DNA of 9,603 nucleotides. It comes from Cryptoclostridium sp036644995 (GTDB lineage Bacteria; Bacillota; Dehalobacteriia; UBA7702). The stretch is taken from positions 1 through 9,603 of the forward strand of contig JAVXOZ010000049.1 in assembly GCA_036644995.1 (NCBI GenBank), given 5' to 3'. Position numbers and translations under genes: made by a program. This document shows, one piece after another, positions 1-6,719 of this stretch (position 1 is its first letter; every line of letters begins with the position of its first letter). The notes beneath the pieces are model-generated. The model saw nothing but the letters and a program-made list of their open reading frames with translations, was not told where the DNA came from and searched no databases.

Positions 1-2
1 AC

Positions 3-20
3 AAAACCGTTTACGGTTTT
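3..20. repeat. perfect inverted repeat, terminator-like
   Basis: AAAACCGT and ACGGTTTT form an 8-base perfect inverted repeat around a 2-base centre, more realistically a 7-bp stem with a TTTA loop. It ends in TTTT and begins with AAAA, so it could end transcription from either side. It stands directly before the stronger hairpin at 23-56. The gene it would serve lies left of the window. Confidence 0.4.
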
Positions 21-22
21 AA

Positions 23-56
23 AGAATCGGTGCCAGTCTCCGGTTCTATTTTTTTT
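23..56 (+). terminator. rho-independent terminator
   Basis: AGAATCGG (23-30) pairs with CCGGTTCT (40-47) through eight base pairs, one of them a T-G wobble, around a 9-base loop. An A and eight Ts follow. This is a typical intrinsic terminator for a plus-strand transcript entering from the left. Its presence also argues that 1-219 is not the inside of a single intact structural RNA. Confidence 0.65.
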
Positions 57-193
57 ATCATTTGTACAATGTGTATTGGCGGCATGCGCTCCAGTATACG
101 CCAACCAAATTGTTAAGCGGGTAAAAAGTTAATAAATGGCACACATAAGTCCCCATTAAGGTGCTTAACACCTGCATCAACGGTTATGCTGTT

Positions 194-219
194 GGGTTCA
201 ACTCCCCTCATCTCCACCA
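194..219 (+). other. ssrA: 3'-end fragment of tmRNA (ssrA), probable attachment site
   Basis: GGGTTCAACTCCC (194-206) followed by TCTCCACCA (211-219) is the typical end of bacterial tmRNA: half of the T stem, the T loop, the 3' acceptor strand and an encoded CCA. Nothing upstream in the window could be the 5' acceptor strand (GGAGATG or GGGGATG). The outer two T-stem pairs (192-193 against 207-208) do not form, so similarity stops at the GGG of the T arm. Integrases that use ssrA recombine in this part and leave a displaced 3' copy at the far end of the element. I infer that this is such a copy, with the element lying to the left. It could instead be the true end of a divergent tmRNA that begins left of the window, but the unpaired T stem and the terminator at 23-56 speak against this. 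Confidence 0.5.
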
Positions 220-226
220 TAAATAC

Positions 227-252
227 CCGCCCCCATTTTGGGGGCGGTTTTT
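227..252 (+). terminator. terminator after the tmRNA 3' end
   Basis: CCGCCCCC (227-234) and GGGGGCGG (240-247) form a perfect 8-bp GC stem around ATTTT, followed by TTTTT. It starts eight bases after the CCA of the tmRNA-like end, the usual place for an ssrA terminator. This supports the idea that the fragment and its original downstream DNA moved together. Confidence 0.8.
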
Positions 253-338
253 CGTTCTCTGATTGGTGTGTTTACCCGTCTATAATCTTTCTTGAAAGCC
301 CATTATTCTGTCGCCAAAATAGCCTTTGTATATAAACG

Positions 339-371
339 ATCCCAAGTCATTTTTATGGCTTGGGATTTTTT
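339..371 (+). terminator. rho-independent terminator
   Basis: ATCCCAAG (339-346) pairs with CTTGGGAT (359-366), followed by six Ts (366-371). The 12-base loop can pair further (CA with TG). No plus-strand gene is seen just upstream, so it may serve a lost gene or act as a second stop after the tmRNA-like end. Confidence 0.6.
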
Positions 372-372
372 G

Positions 373-730
373 CTTGTAGCTTATGGTTCATTTGACCCGA
401 ATTTTATACAAGCTATTGATTATACATTTTTTATCCAAGGTTTCCTTGTCTTCTGTATCGTCTTCACGGTTTCATCTGTTATCAAAGTTATAAGTCAATA
501 TCATGGCTTTGTTTGCTTCAGTAATGATATTGCTAATCTAATATTAAGAGTATGATTTTCAAAACCAGCAAACAAGTGATAATACTTTCATTGTATGGCA
601 ATAATGAAATCATATTTATTTACAAATATGATGGTGTAGTATTGTATGAATTTTATTTGGCCATAGTAATAAGAAAACACACTAAAAATCATGTTTGAAC
701 CTTGGAGCCTTTGACCAAATATCAAATGTA
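373..730. other. intergenic stretch without a convincing gene
   Basis: This AT-rich stretch holds no reading frame I would call. A short plus-strand hydrophobic frame runs to 555, but its ATG (355) lies inside the terminator hairpin at 339-371 and it has no ribosome binding site. The only clear structure is a perfect 9-base inverted repeat, ATCATATTT (609-617) and AAATATGAT (624-632), with a 6-base loop and no T run. It could be an operator or a chance AT palindrome. Confidence 0.5.
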
Positions 731-982
731 TTATTCTGTAATGGTACTTTGTAATTTATCCTTATAAAAATATAAAGTATTATATTTTTTAGAGTCCTTT
801 TGCTTAACCACAGATAAACCTTTTGTATATGTATATAGGTATCCATTTACCTTCAAATAATGACAAAGAGTATCTTTATCTGTTTTAACATGGTATTTGC
901 CATAGAAAGTATTAATACATTTCGGGTACTCAAGATATATGACATCTACCTGCTCATTATACCCATCTCCGCTTTCTCGTTC
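731..982 (-). pseudogene. -1 frame extension of the membrane-protein gene
   Basis: Directly behind the A6 run of the gene at 946-1428, the -1 frame stays open for 83 codons and ends with TAA at 731-733. It has no start codon of its own at its head, so it reads as the lost or frameshift-dependent C-terminal half of that gene. The peptide starts ERESGDGYNE, has an aromatic and lysine-rich middle (YGKYHVKTDKDTL) and ends YKDKLQSTITE. Joined at the shift site, the product would be about 232 residues. I do not recognise a family. It may be expressed by programmed frameshifting or simply be cut off by an indel in the homopolymer. Confidence 0.5.
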
Positions 983-1428
983 TTTTTTCTCTCCCTAAAT
1001 ATTTTGCAGTCCCGATGTTTTGTGTTTTTATAACTTTTTATTACATCACTAACATATTGTATAAACAAAGAAATATCCTTTGTTTCTCGATAGCCTTCAA
1101 TAGAAAATAATGGTTTTAAATTTTCGATTAGAAGGTTAGCAAATCCATCAATAGCCTTATTTTCATGATGGTCAACTGTTTCTGAGTTGCTATGATATAA
1201 GGCATATTCTACACTGAAAATTGCCATAGAGAAAATATCTATGAAGTTACTATAATATGGGTCTGTATACTCACTGTCCCAAAGGCTTGTCTTAATTTCA
1301 TACAATCTATTTGAGTGAAATAAGATAAATATGCAACATAGAAGCAGATTATAGCCAATTAGGATTGTTGTAACTATGTAGGAGAAAGAATGATGATACT
1401 TACAATTGGAGCAGATTTTGTTCCCCAT
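946..1428 (-). CDS. small membrane protein of unknown function (zero-frame product)
   Basis: This is an unrecognised protein of about 160 residues. The N-terminus has a CSNC motif that could bind metal. One strongly hydrophobic segment follows at about residues 16-38 (YIVTTILIGYNLLLCCIFI), suggesting a single membrane anchor with most of the protein on one side. The remainder is hydrophilic and probably helical. I chose the ATG at 1428; a GTG two codons upstream (1434) is also possible. Neither has a clear Shine-Dalgarno sequence. The gene is divergent from the CxxC gene at 1553. Near its end it runs over A_AAA_AAG (988-982), and only 11 codons later it stops at TAG, while the -1 frame continues for 83 codons. 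It is therefore either the short product of a programmed frameshift or a broken gene. Function unknown. Confidence 0.5.
   Translation of the reverse strand: MGNKICSNCKYHHSFSYIVTTILIGYNLLLCCIFILFHSNRLYEIKTSLWDSEYTDPYYSNFIDIFSMAIFSVEYALYHSNSETVDHHENKAIDGFANLLIENLKPLFSIEGYRETKDISLFIQYVSDVIKSYKNTKHRDCKIFRERKKNEKAEMGIMSR
982..988 (-). promoter_or_regulatory. slippery heptamer A_AAA_AAG, possible -1 frameshift site
   Basis: On the minus strand the zero-frame codons AGA AAA AAG contain A_AAA_AAG in exactly the phase needed for tandem -1 slippage. This is the heptamer used in bacterial dnaX and in many IS3-type elements. After slippage, reading continues GAA CGA GAA for 83 codons. I see no obvious strong stimulatory hairpin directly behind it, so an ordinary indel in the A run remains an equal explanation. 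Confidence 0.4.
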
Positions 1429-1480
1429 ATCCACACTATTACTTTGATTAAGAAATTAGATTATGATAAACTAATTTTTT

Positions 1481-1486
1481 TATAAT
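1481..1486 (+). promoter_or_regulatory. possible -10 box for the CxxC gene
   Basis: A perfect TATAAT lies about 65 bases before the start of the gene at 1553, in the divergent intergenic region. No good -35 hexamer is found at 16-18 bases; TTAGAT (1456-1461) is 19 bases away. The region is very AT-rich, so the match could be chance. Confidence 0.35.
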
Positions 1487-1552
1487 AGAGAAGTTTTTTT
1501 GTAATTAGGAGTAAACTGTAGGTCAAAATAGGTAATTATTGTGTAAGGAGTG

Positions 1553-2053
1553 ATGAAATGGCATGGAAATAGACGGTACTGTATCCCATGTTATAAAAAA
1601 TATTATAGTAATTCATTAGAAGATAGAGATGCTAATGTCAAAACTTTAACTGGGAAAATTGTTCAAATACGTGTTGTTTTTTGTACAAGGTGTTGTCGCT
1701 ACTATATAGATAAAGATACATTAAAAACATATGGAAAACTATTTTTGGAAAGTAAGGATATTAGCAAAGAAGATAAGACTTTTTATCATTCTGATTTTCA
1801 AAGTGATTCAATATTAAGTCGCTATGGATATAAGGCTGGAAAAGAGGGGTTGCCAACAAATATAAGGCAGTCCATTATTGCAAACTTGATTGAATTTAAT
1901 AAGGCAGATAAATATGAAATTGAAGGGTTGTTGGATTATTTTATAAGGTTTAAAGATTGTAAATATGCTGTTACAGACTGGAAGGATGACTTATTGTTTG
2001 TTGGAAATTATGGTGTAACTACTGGATTGTTGTCTAATGATAATAAGCAATAA
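1553..2053 (+). CDS. unknown protein with two CxxC motifs
   Basis: This protein of 166 residues is unrecognised. Two cysteine pairs, C10-I-P-C13 and C45-T-R-C48 (a third Cys directly follows), could form a zinc ribbon, followed by YYIDKDTLKTYGKL. The rest is mixed polar and helical without membrane segments. The start is uncertain. The only good ribosome binding site, AAGGAG (1545-1550), is just two bases from this ATG and overlaps the alternative GTG at 1550. It is ideally spaced (7 bases) for the ATG at 1558, but that frame reads only MAWK before a stop. This pattern suggests a one-base insertion just after the original start. The gene stands alone between a divergent gene and the EF-hand-like gene, 33 bases upstream of the latter and possibly co-transcribed with it. 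Function unknown. Confidence 0.6.
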   Translation: MKWHGNRRYCIPCYKKYYSNSLEDRDANVKTLTGKIVQIRVVFCTRCCRYYIDKDTLKTYGKLFLESKDISKEDKTFYHSDFQSDSILSRYGYKAGKEGLPTNIRQSIIANLIEFNKADKYEIEGLLDYFIRFKDCKYAVTDWKDDLLFVGNYGVTTGLLSNDNKQ

Positions 2054-2086
2054 AATTTATCTGGGCAAAGAAAGATGAGGTTAAGC

Positions 2087-2272
2087 ATGGGAATATTTGA
2101 TTTTGACGGTGATGGTAAAACTTCTATAGATGAAGAATATCTTCCTTATAAAATATTTGAGGACTCTACAGAAGAAGATGGTGGTGAACTTTTCGATTAT
2201 GATGATGAGGCAAAAAAATACAATATTGAACATTGCGATTATTTAACAATAGATGAGTATGAAGAAGCATAG
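2087..2272 (+). CDS. small acidic EF-hand-like protein, truncated by frameshift
   Basis: The 61-residue product is acidic and opens MGIFDFDGDGKTSIDEE. D5, D7, D9, G10 and E16 match the calcium ligands of an EF-hand loop (D-x-D-G-D-G with Glu at position 12), though position 8 is Thr rather than the usual Ile. The ATG at 2087 is preferred over that at 2075 because GAGG (2077-2080) lies six bases before it. The frame ends EYEEA and TAG. In the -1 frame, starting at the G of that TAG, the sequence continues EEAKYAWKNDCEYGWEYGLD for 24 codons. Inserting one A (GCA ATA GAA for GCATAGAA) restores one long frame, so the gene has probably lost a base. From memory, small proteins of this kind with a DY-(E/L)-T-x-x-EY-x-EA segment followed by EEAKYAW are common in Bacillota. 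Their function is not known to me. Confidence 0.6.
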   Translation: MGIFDFDGDGKTSIDEEYLPYKIFEDSTEEDGGELFDYDDEAKKYNIEHCDYLTIDEYEEA

Positions 2273-2346
2273 AAGAGGCAAAATACGCATGGAAAAATGA
2301 TTGCGAGTATGGTTGGGAATACGGTCTTGACACTAAAAGCAGATGA
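2272..2346 (+). pseudogene. detached C-terminal part of the EF-hand-like gene
   Basis: These 24 codons (EEAKYAWKNDCEYGWEYGLDTKSR, stop TGA 2344-2346) continue the acidic, Tyr-rich style of the preceding frame and fit as its lost end after a one-base deletion at about 2269-2271. They have no start codon. A further short open stretch ending GFFRSYDYS and TGA (2382-2384) lies in another frame just before the tracrRNA promoter. It could be still more of the original C-terminus, but that is weak. Confidence 0.45.
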
Positions 2347-2380
2347 CGAAGAAAGGCTTCTTCCGTAGTTACGATTATTC

Positions 2381-2408
2381 TTGACAAAAAGTTCTTGTGT
2401 GGTATAAT
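2381..2408 (+). promoter_or_regulatory. tracrRNA promoter (TTGACA / TATAAT)
   Basis: TTGACA (2381-2386) and TATAAT (2403-2408) are perfect sigma-70/sigma-A hexamers with 16 bases between them. The TG at 2400-2401 just before the -10 box adds an extended -10 element. Transcription would start near G2415, exactly at the 5' end of the anti-repeat. This is the strongest promoter visible in the window and the only obvious one before cas9. Its GTGGTATAAT resembles the end of every CRISPR repeat (TATGGTATAAT on the minus strand). Confidence 0.85.
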
Positions 2409-2414
2409 TTGCTT

Positions 2415-2506
2415 GTACCATAACAAGAGAAAATGGTGTTGCTACGATAAGGTAGAACACCTCGAAGCAACTACCCCGATCTTTTGATCGGGGTATCTTC
2501 GTTTTT
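2415..2506 (+). ncRNA. tracrRNA of the type II-C system
   Basis: This RNA pairs with crRNA repeats and with Cas9 to form the active guide complex; RNase III usually cuts the duplex. Bases 2416-2436 (TACCATAACAAGAGAAAATGG) match the left end of the plus-strand repeat with one difference, so they are complementary to the repeat part of minus-strand crRNA. After an internal mismatch, CTACGAT (2442-2448) pairs with the crRNA repeat start GTTGTAG, two pairs being wobbles. GTTGCTACGATAAGG closely resembles the corresponding part of Neisseria meningitidis tracrRNA. Behind it come GGTAG (2451-2455), able to pair with CTACC (2471-2475), and the terminator hairpin 2472-2495. About 90 nt in total. Placement upstream of cas9 and on the same strand fits II-C. 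The exact ends are inferred from promoter and terminator. Confidence 0.88.
2472..2506 (+). terminator. tracrRNA terminator hairpin
   Basis: TACCCCGATC (2472-2481) and GATCGGGGTA (2486-2495) form a perfect 10-bp stem with a TTTT loop. The T tract is interrupted (TCTTCGTTTTT, 2496-2506), so termination may be incomplete. The stem also serves as the last structured element of tracrRNA. Only 22 bases separate 2506 from the cas9 start codon. Confidence 0.85.
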
Positions 2507-2528
2507 GGGACAAAAAGGAGGTTGAATT

Positions 2529-5500
2529 ATGAAATATTCTTTAGGTCTGGATATTGGTATTTCATCCGTAGGTTGGGCTGTATTAGAAAATAATGAGGCT
2601 GATGAGCCTTTTCGTATAGAGCGTATGGGCGTTCGTATTTTTGATAAAGCGGAACAACCCAAAACAGGGGCAAGTCTCTGTGAGCCTAGGCGCAATGCAC
2701 GAAATGCAAGAAGACGGTTACAGCGTCGTAAGCATCGTATGGAGAGAGTTAGATATTTTATTCAAGAAAATGGCCTAATGACATTAGAAGATACACAAAC
2801 CTTATACGAAAAACCACATTTTGCAGAAAGTGTTTATGATTTAAGAGTAAAAGCACTGGATATTCTCCTTAATAATGAAGAATGGGTGCGTTTGCTTATC
2901 CATTTATGTCAACATCGAGGCTACCAGTCCAACAGCAAAGCAGAAGAAGCCAAAGAAGGAAAAGAGATAGGGCGGGCCTTAACAGCAATTAGTGAAAATG
3001 AAGCTCTCATGATAGAAAAGGGCTATCGTACCATAGGGGAAATGCTTTTAAAGGATGAAAAATTTAAATATGTCAATCCTGATGGTTCGGTATTATTAAA
3101 AACCAGAAATAGTGCTGATGATTACAGCTTTACTTTAAATCGTAAATTGGTAATAGAAGAAATTCATTACATCTTTACTCAACAAAGGGCTTTGGGCAGC
3201 AATTTTGCTACTGAGGATAATGAAGAAACCTATGCAGAAATATTTACATCCCAACGAAGTTTTGATGAAGGACCAGGGGGAGATAGCCCCTTTGGCGGAA
3301 ATCTTATCGAAAAGAGGCTTGGGAAATGTACCTTTGAAACAGAGGAACCAAGGGCGGCAAAAGCCACTTTTTCCTTTGAATATTTCCGTTTGTTGCAGAG
3401 CATAAATAATTTGCGTATTTGGAATGTGAAAGAAGCCCCCCGTCCACTAACAGATGAAGAAAGAAAAATCTTGGTTGATTTTGCATTGTCCACAGAAACC
3501 ATTCACTTTGGAAAAATTCGCATAAAATTAGGTTTATCTGATACTGAAACCTTTACCCATTTGAACTATAATCAAGGAAAAAATGAGGAAACAGAAAAAG
3601 TCGCAAAATTCAAGGAAATGCAGTCTTACCACCAAATTAGAAAAGCTTTAAATAAAGTAGAAAAAGATGCTATTTCGTCTTTAAATCCAGAAACTCTAAA
3701 TAAAATTGGCACAATTCTTACTCTTTATAGAAATGATAAAACACGTTTGGGGTTATTGAAAGAAGCTGATGTGCCAGAAAAATACTGGGATGCTCTTCTT
3801 CCCTTGTCTTTTACAAAAGTTGGACATCTTTCTTTAACGGCTTTAAATAAAATTATCCCCAATTTAGAGAAAGGCATGACATATGATAAAGCTTGCTCTG
3901 AAGCATATGGTGATTTTAGGGCTAATTTTAAAGGTGAGAGGAAAAGTAAATTATCCATCGATGATATTGAATACATCAATAATCCAGTGGTACGTCGGGG
4001 GGTTTCCCAAACCATTAAAGTAGTCAATGCCATTGTTCGAGAATACGGTTCTCCTCAAGTTGTCCGAGTGGAACTTGCTCGAGAAATGGGCAAAAACTTC
4101 CAAGAACGCTCGAAAATCTCTAAAAATCAAGAAGAAAATCGAAGTAAAAACGAAGCCGCCGCAAAACAAGTGGAAGATTTTAAAGGAGCAAGAGCAACGG
4201 GAGAGGATATTTTAAAATTCCGTCTTTTCCAAGAGCAAAATGGCATTTGTTTATATTCTTTAGAGAATTTAGATATTGCTCATCTTTTTGACCCAGGCTA
4301 TGTAGATATTGACCATATTATTCCTTATAGTCTTTGTTTTGATGATAGCTTCCCCAATAAGGTTTTAGTCAAAGCCAAGGAAAACCGACAAAAGGGCAAT
4401 CGTACCCCTTATCAATATTTTGGGAAAGATGAAAAACGTTGGAGTAATTTTGAAGCCTTTGTGGAAGGCAATGTAAGGGATTATAAGAAACGACAAAAAC
4501 TATTGAAAATCCAATTAACTGATGAGGATATTAATGGCTTTAAAGAGCGGAATCTAAATGATACAAAATATATCACTCGTGTTGTTTTTAATCTTTTCCG
4601 TCAACAATTAGAATTTGCACCATCAAATAAATATAGCAAAAAGCCTGTTTATGCCGTTAATGGTAGTATAACGGCAAAACTTCGTCGTCAATGGGGCTTT
4701 CCAGCGAAAATGCGTACTGACGATTTGCATCATGCACTTGATGCAGCTGTTGTTGGAACTGTAGGTGACGCCTTTATTCAGCGAATAACTCGTTATACCC
4801 AGAACCATGAAGAAAGTTTTATGGATGATGGTTCTGTTGTTGATATAAAGACTGGCGAAATTATTCCTTTTGAACAATGGCGAGATGAGGATAAATTTCC
4901 TACACCTTGGGAAAATTTCCGAAAAAATGTTTTAGATTATATTGATTTAAGTCGATTGGATGTGGATTTTGATAACAGAGAAAACTTAACCCCAATTTTT
5001 GTTTCCAGAATGCCCAATCGCAAAGTTACAGGTTCAGCCCATGCCGAAACCATTCGGAGCGGAAAATTGCCCGGTTATTCCATAACAAAAACACCATTAT
5101 CTAAGTTAAAATTAGATGGCAATAATGAAATCAAAGGTTATTATAATCCCAGAGATGACAAGCTTTTGTATGAAGCCTTACGTCAACGACTGATAGATTT
5201 TGGCGGCAAGGGAGAAACCGCCTTTAATGAGCCATTCTTTAAACCAAAATCTGATGGAAGCCAAGGGCCTCTTGTTAAAAAAGTTAAAATTGCAGAAAAA
5301 TCTACGTTGTCTGTACCTGTCCATGGTGGCATTGCTGATAATGGGAGCATGATAAGGACAGACGTTTTCTTTGTGGAGGGAGAAGGCTATTATGTGGTGC
5401 CCATCTATGTAGCTGATACCATAAAAGAGGAATTGCCCAATAAGGCGGTGGTGGCTGCAAAACCTTATGAAGAATGGAAAGAAATGAAGGATAAAAACTT

Positions 5501-5810
5501 TATTTTCTCACTTTATTCAGGGGATTTAATTAAAGCTGTTCATAAAAACAAAATGACGTTAACCAAAAGGGATAAAACAGCAAAGGGAGAGGAAAAAGTT
5601 TCCGATAAAGAATTCTATTTGTATTATGTGGGCATGAATATTTCCACCGCTTCTTTAACAGTTACTTCTCATGATAGAGGCTATTTGTTACCAAGTTTAG
5701 GTGTTAAAAGACTAAAATCCTTAGAAAAATACGAAGTAGATGTATTAGGTAATATTCATAAAGTACAATTACCACAAAAAAGGATGTTTTTTAAGAAAAA
5801 AAAGAAATAA
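2529..5810 (+). CDS. cas9: CRISPR-associated endonuclease Cas9, type II-C
   Basis: RNA-guided DNA endonuclease of 1093 residues, the compact size typical of II-C (about 1000-1100). RuvC-I is LGLDIGISSVGWA with catalytic D8. The arginine-rich bridge helix covers about 53-77. A helical recognition lobe fills about 80-480. RuvC-II is VRVELAREM with E515. HNH is VDIDHIIPY with D595 and H596, plus N610 and N619 at the same distances as N854 and N863 of S. pyogenes Cas9. RuvC-III is DDLHHALDAA with H735 and D738. The C-terminal ~250 residues resemble the wedge and PAM-interacting region of Nme-type enzymes, and the chain ends in a lysine run. All nuclease residues are intact, so both DNA strands should be cut. 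The ATG has a strong AAAGGAGGT (2514-2522). It follows the tracrRNA terminator so closely that its mRNA probably starts at or before the tracrRNA promoter. The next gene is cas1, 9 bases on. The PAM cannot be read from the sequence. Confidence 0.98.
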   Translation: MKYSLGLDIGISSVGWAVLENNEADEPFRIERMGVRIFDKAEQPKTGASLCEPRRNARNARRRLQRRKHRMERVRYFIQENGLMTLEDTQTLYEKPHFAESVYDLRVKALDILLNNEEWVRLLIHLCQHRGYQSNSKAEEAKEGKEIGRALTAISENEALMIEKGYRTIGEMLLKDEKFKYVNPDGSVLLKTRNSADDYSFTLNRKLVIEEIHYIFTQQRALGSNFATEDNEETYAEIFTSQRSFDEGPGGDSPFGGNLIEKRLGKCTFETEEPRAAKATFSFEYFRLLQSINNLRIWNVKEAPRPLTDEERKILVDFALSTETIHFGKIRIKLGLSDTETFTHLNYNQGKNEETEKVAKFKEMQSYHQIRKALNKVEKDAISSLNPETLNKIGTILTLYRNDKTRLGLLKEADVPEKYWDALLPLSFTKVGHLSLTALNKIIPNLEKGMTYDKACSEAYGDFRANFKGERKSKLSIDDIEYINNPVVRRGVSQTIKVVNAIVREYGSPQVVRVELAREMGKNFQERSKISKNQEENRSKNEAAAKQVEDFKGARATGEDILKFRLFQEQNGICLYSLENLDIAHLFDPGYVDIDHIIPYSLCFDDSFPNKVLVKAKENRQKGNRTPYQYFGKDEKRWSNFEAFVEGNVRDYKKRQKLLKIQLTDEDINGFKERNLNDTKYITRVVFNLFRQQLEFAPSNKYSKKPVYAVNGSITAKLRRQWGFPAKMRTDDLHHALDAAVVGTVGDAFIQRITRYTQNHEESFMDDGSVVDIKTGEIIPFEQWRDEDKFPTPWENFRKNVLDYIDLSRLDVDFDNRENLTPIFVSRMPNRKVTGSAHAETIRSGKLPGYSITKTPLSKLKLDGNNEIKGYYNPRDDKLLYEALRQRLIDFGGKGETAFNEPFFKPKSDGSQGPLVKKVKIAEKSTLSVPVHGGIADNGSMIRTDVFFVEGEGYYVVPIYVADTIKEELPNKAVVAAKPYEEWKEMKDKNFIFSLYSGDLIKAVHKNKMTLTKRDKTAKGEEKVSDKEFYLYYVGMNISTASLTVTSHDRGYLLPSLGVKRLKSLEKYEVDVLGNIHKVQLPQKRMFFKKKKK

Positions 5811-5819
5811 GGTGATTTT

Positions 5820-6719
5820 ATGGAATTTCGCAATGTCTTTATTGCTAACCCTGCGAAAATCACCATCGAAAAAAAACAGCTTGTTATTGAGCAGGATAAA
5901 AAGCACTACATTCCCGGGGAAGAAATTTCTGCTGTTATGATTGAATCCCACCAAGCAACAATAACCTCTTATGCTTTGCAATTCTTAATCGCCAACGGCG
6001 TTCACGTATTCTTTTGCGATGAAAAACATATGCCATCAGCAGTAACAATTCCTATGAATTGTCATAGCAGGCATTTCCGGATGCTAAAAAAACAGATAAA
6101 AATATCACGTCCTTTGCAAAAACAACTTTGGGCGTCTATTGTGAAGCAAAAAGTTATGAATCAAGGCTTGTGTTTGGAATATCTTGGGATACCTAACGCT
6201 ATTAGAGTCAAGGACATGTCTTATTTAGTTAGTTCTGGAGATGCCCAAAATATTGAGGCACAAGCCGCTCAGCTCTATTTTCCCATGTTGGCAGGGAAAG
6301 GGTTTACTCGAAGTCAAGAAACGGTATTTAATGGCGCATTGAACTACGGTTACGCTGTTTTGCGTGGTATGATTGCCCGTTCTTTGGTAATGTATGGTAT
6401 GGAGCCTTCTTTTGGAATACATCACCATAGCGAATTGAATCAATTTAATTTGGCAGATGATTTAATCGAAGCTTATCGACCAATTGTCGACTTATTAGTG
6501 GCATCTTGGGATTTAGATGGGGAAGAAGAACTTACCCCAAAACTAAAACAACAGCTGTTTCATATTACAAATTATGTGATTTTGTTGGCAGAAAAACGGT
6601 ATCGAGTTATGTCCGCTGTGGGAAAAACTATTGTTAGTTTTTCTCAAAGTCTTAAAGAGGGAGAAAATATTCTGGAGTTACCCACTTTAGTGCCTCTGGA
6701 AGTATTTGAATATGCATAA
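5820..6719 (+). CDS. cas1: CRISPR adaptation integrase Cas1
   Basis: Integrase subunit of the Cas1-Cas2 complex that inserts new spacers at the leader end of the array. At 299 residues it has the usual length for type II Cas1. The likely metal-binding catalytic residues are E146 (in QNIEAQAAQ), H202 (in GIHHHSE) and E217 (in LADDLIEAYRP); the latter two blocks match the conserved GxxH and DLxExxRPxVD signatures. The N-terminal beta-rich domain covers about 1-85 and the helical catalytic domain the rest. The ATG follows the cas9 stop by 9 bases with AAGGTG (5809-5814) as ribosome binding site, so it is in one operon with cas9. It overlaps cas2 by 8 bases. No defects are visible, so spacer acquisition should be possible. 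Confidence 0.97.
   Translation: MEFRNVFIANPAKITIEKKQLVIEQDKKHYIPGEEISAVMIESHQATITSYALQFLIANGVHVFFCDEKHMPSAVTIPMNCHSRHFRMLKKQIKISRPLQKQLWASIVKQKVMNQGLCLEYLGIPNAIRVKDMSYLVSSGDAQNIEAQAAQLYFPMLAGKGFTRSQETVFNGALNYGYAVLRGMIARSLVMYGMEPSFGIHHHSELNQFNLADDLIEAYRPIVDLLVASWDLDGEEELTPKLKQQLFHITNYVILLAEKRYRVMSAVGKTIVSFSQSLKEGENILELPTLVPLEVFEYA

Noticed and set aside
1..219. Intact tmRNA or tRNA gene
   Set aside because: No 5' acceptor strand is present, the T stem has only three pairs and a strong terminator hairpin lies inside the span.
292..555. Plus-strand frame of 87 codons with hydrophobic content
   Set aside because: It starts with TTG, has no ribosome binding site and includes the terminator hairpin at 339-371; the inner ATG (355) lies in that hairpin.
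3205..4877. Several 60-100 codon frames on both strands inside cas9
   Set aside because: All are shadows of the continuous Cas9 frame with its conserved motifs.
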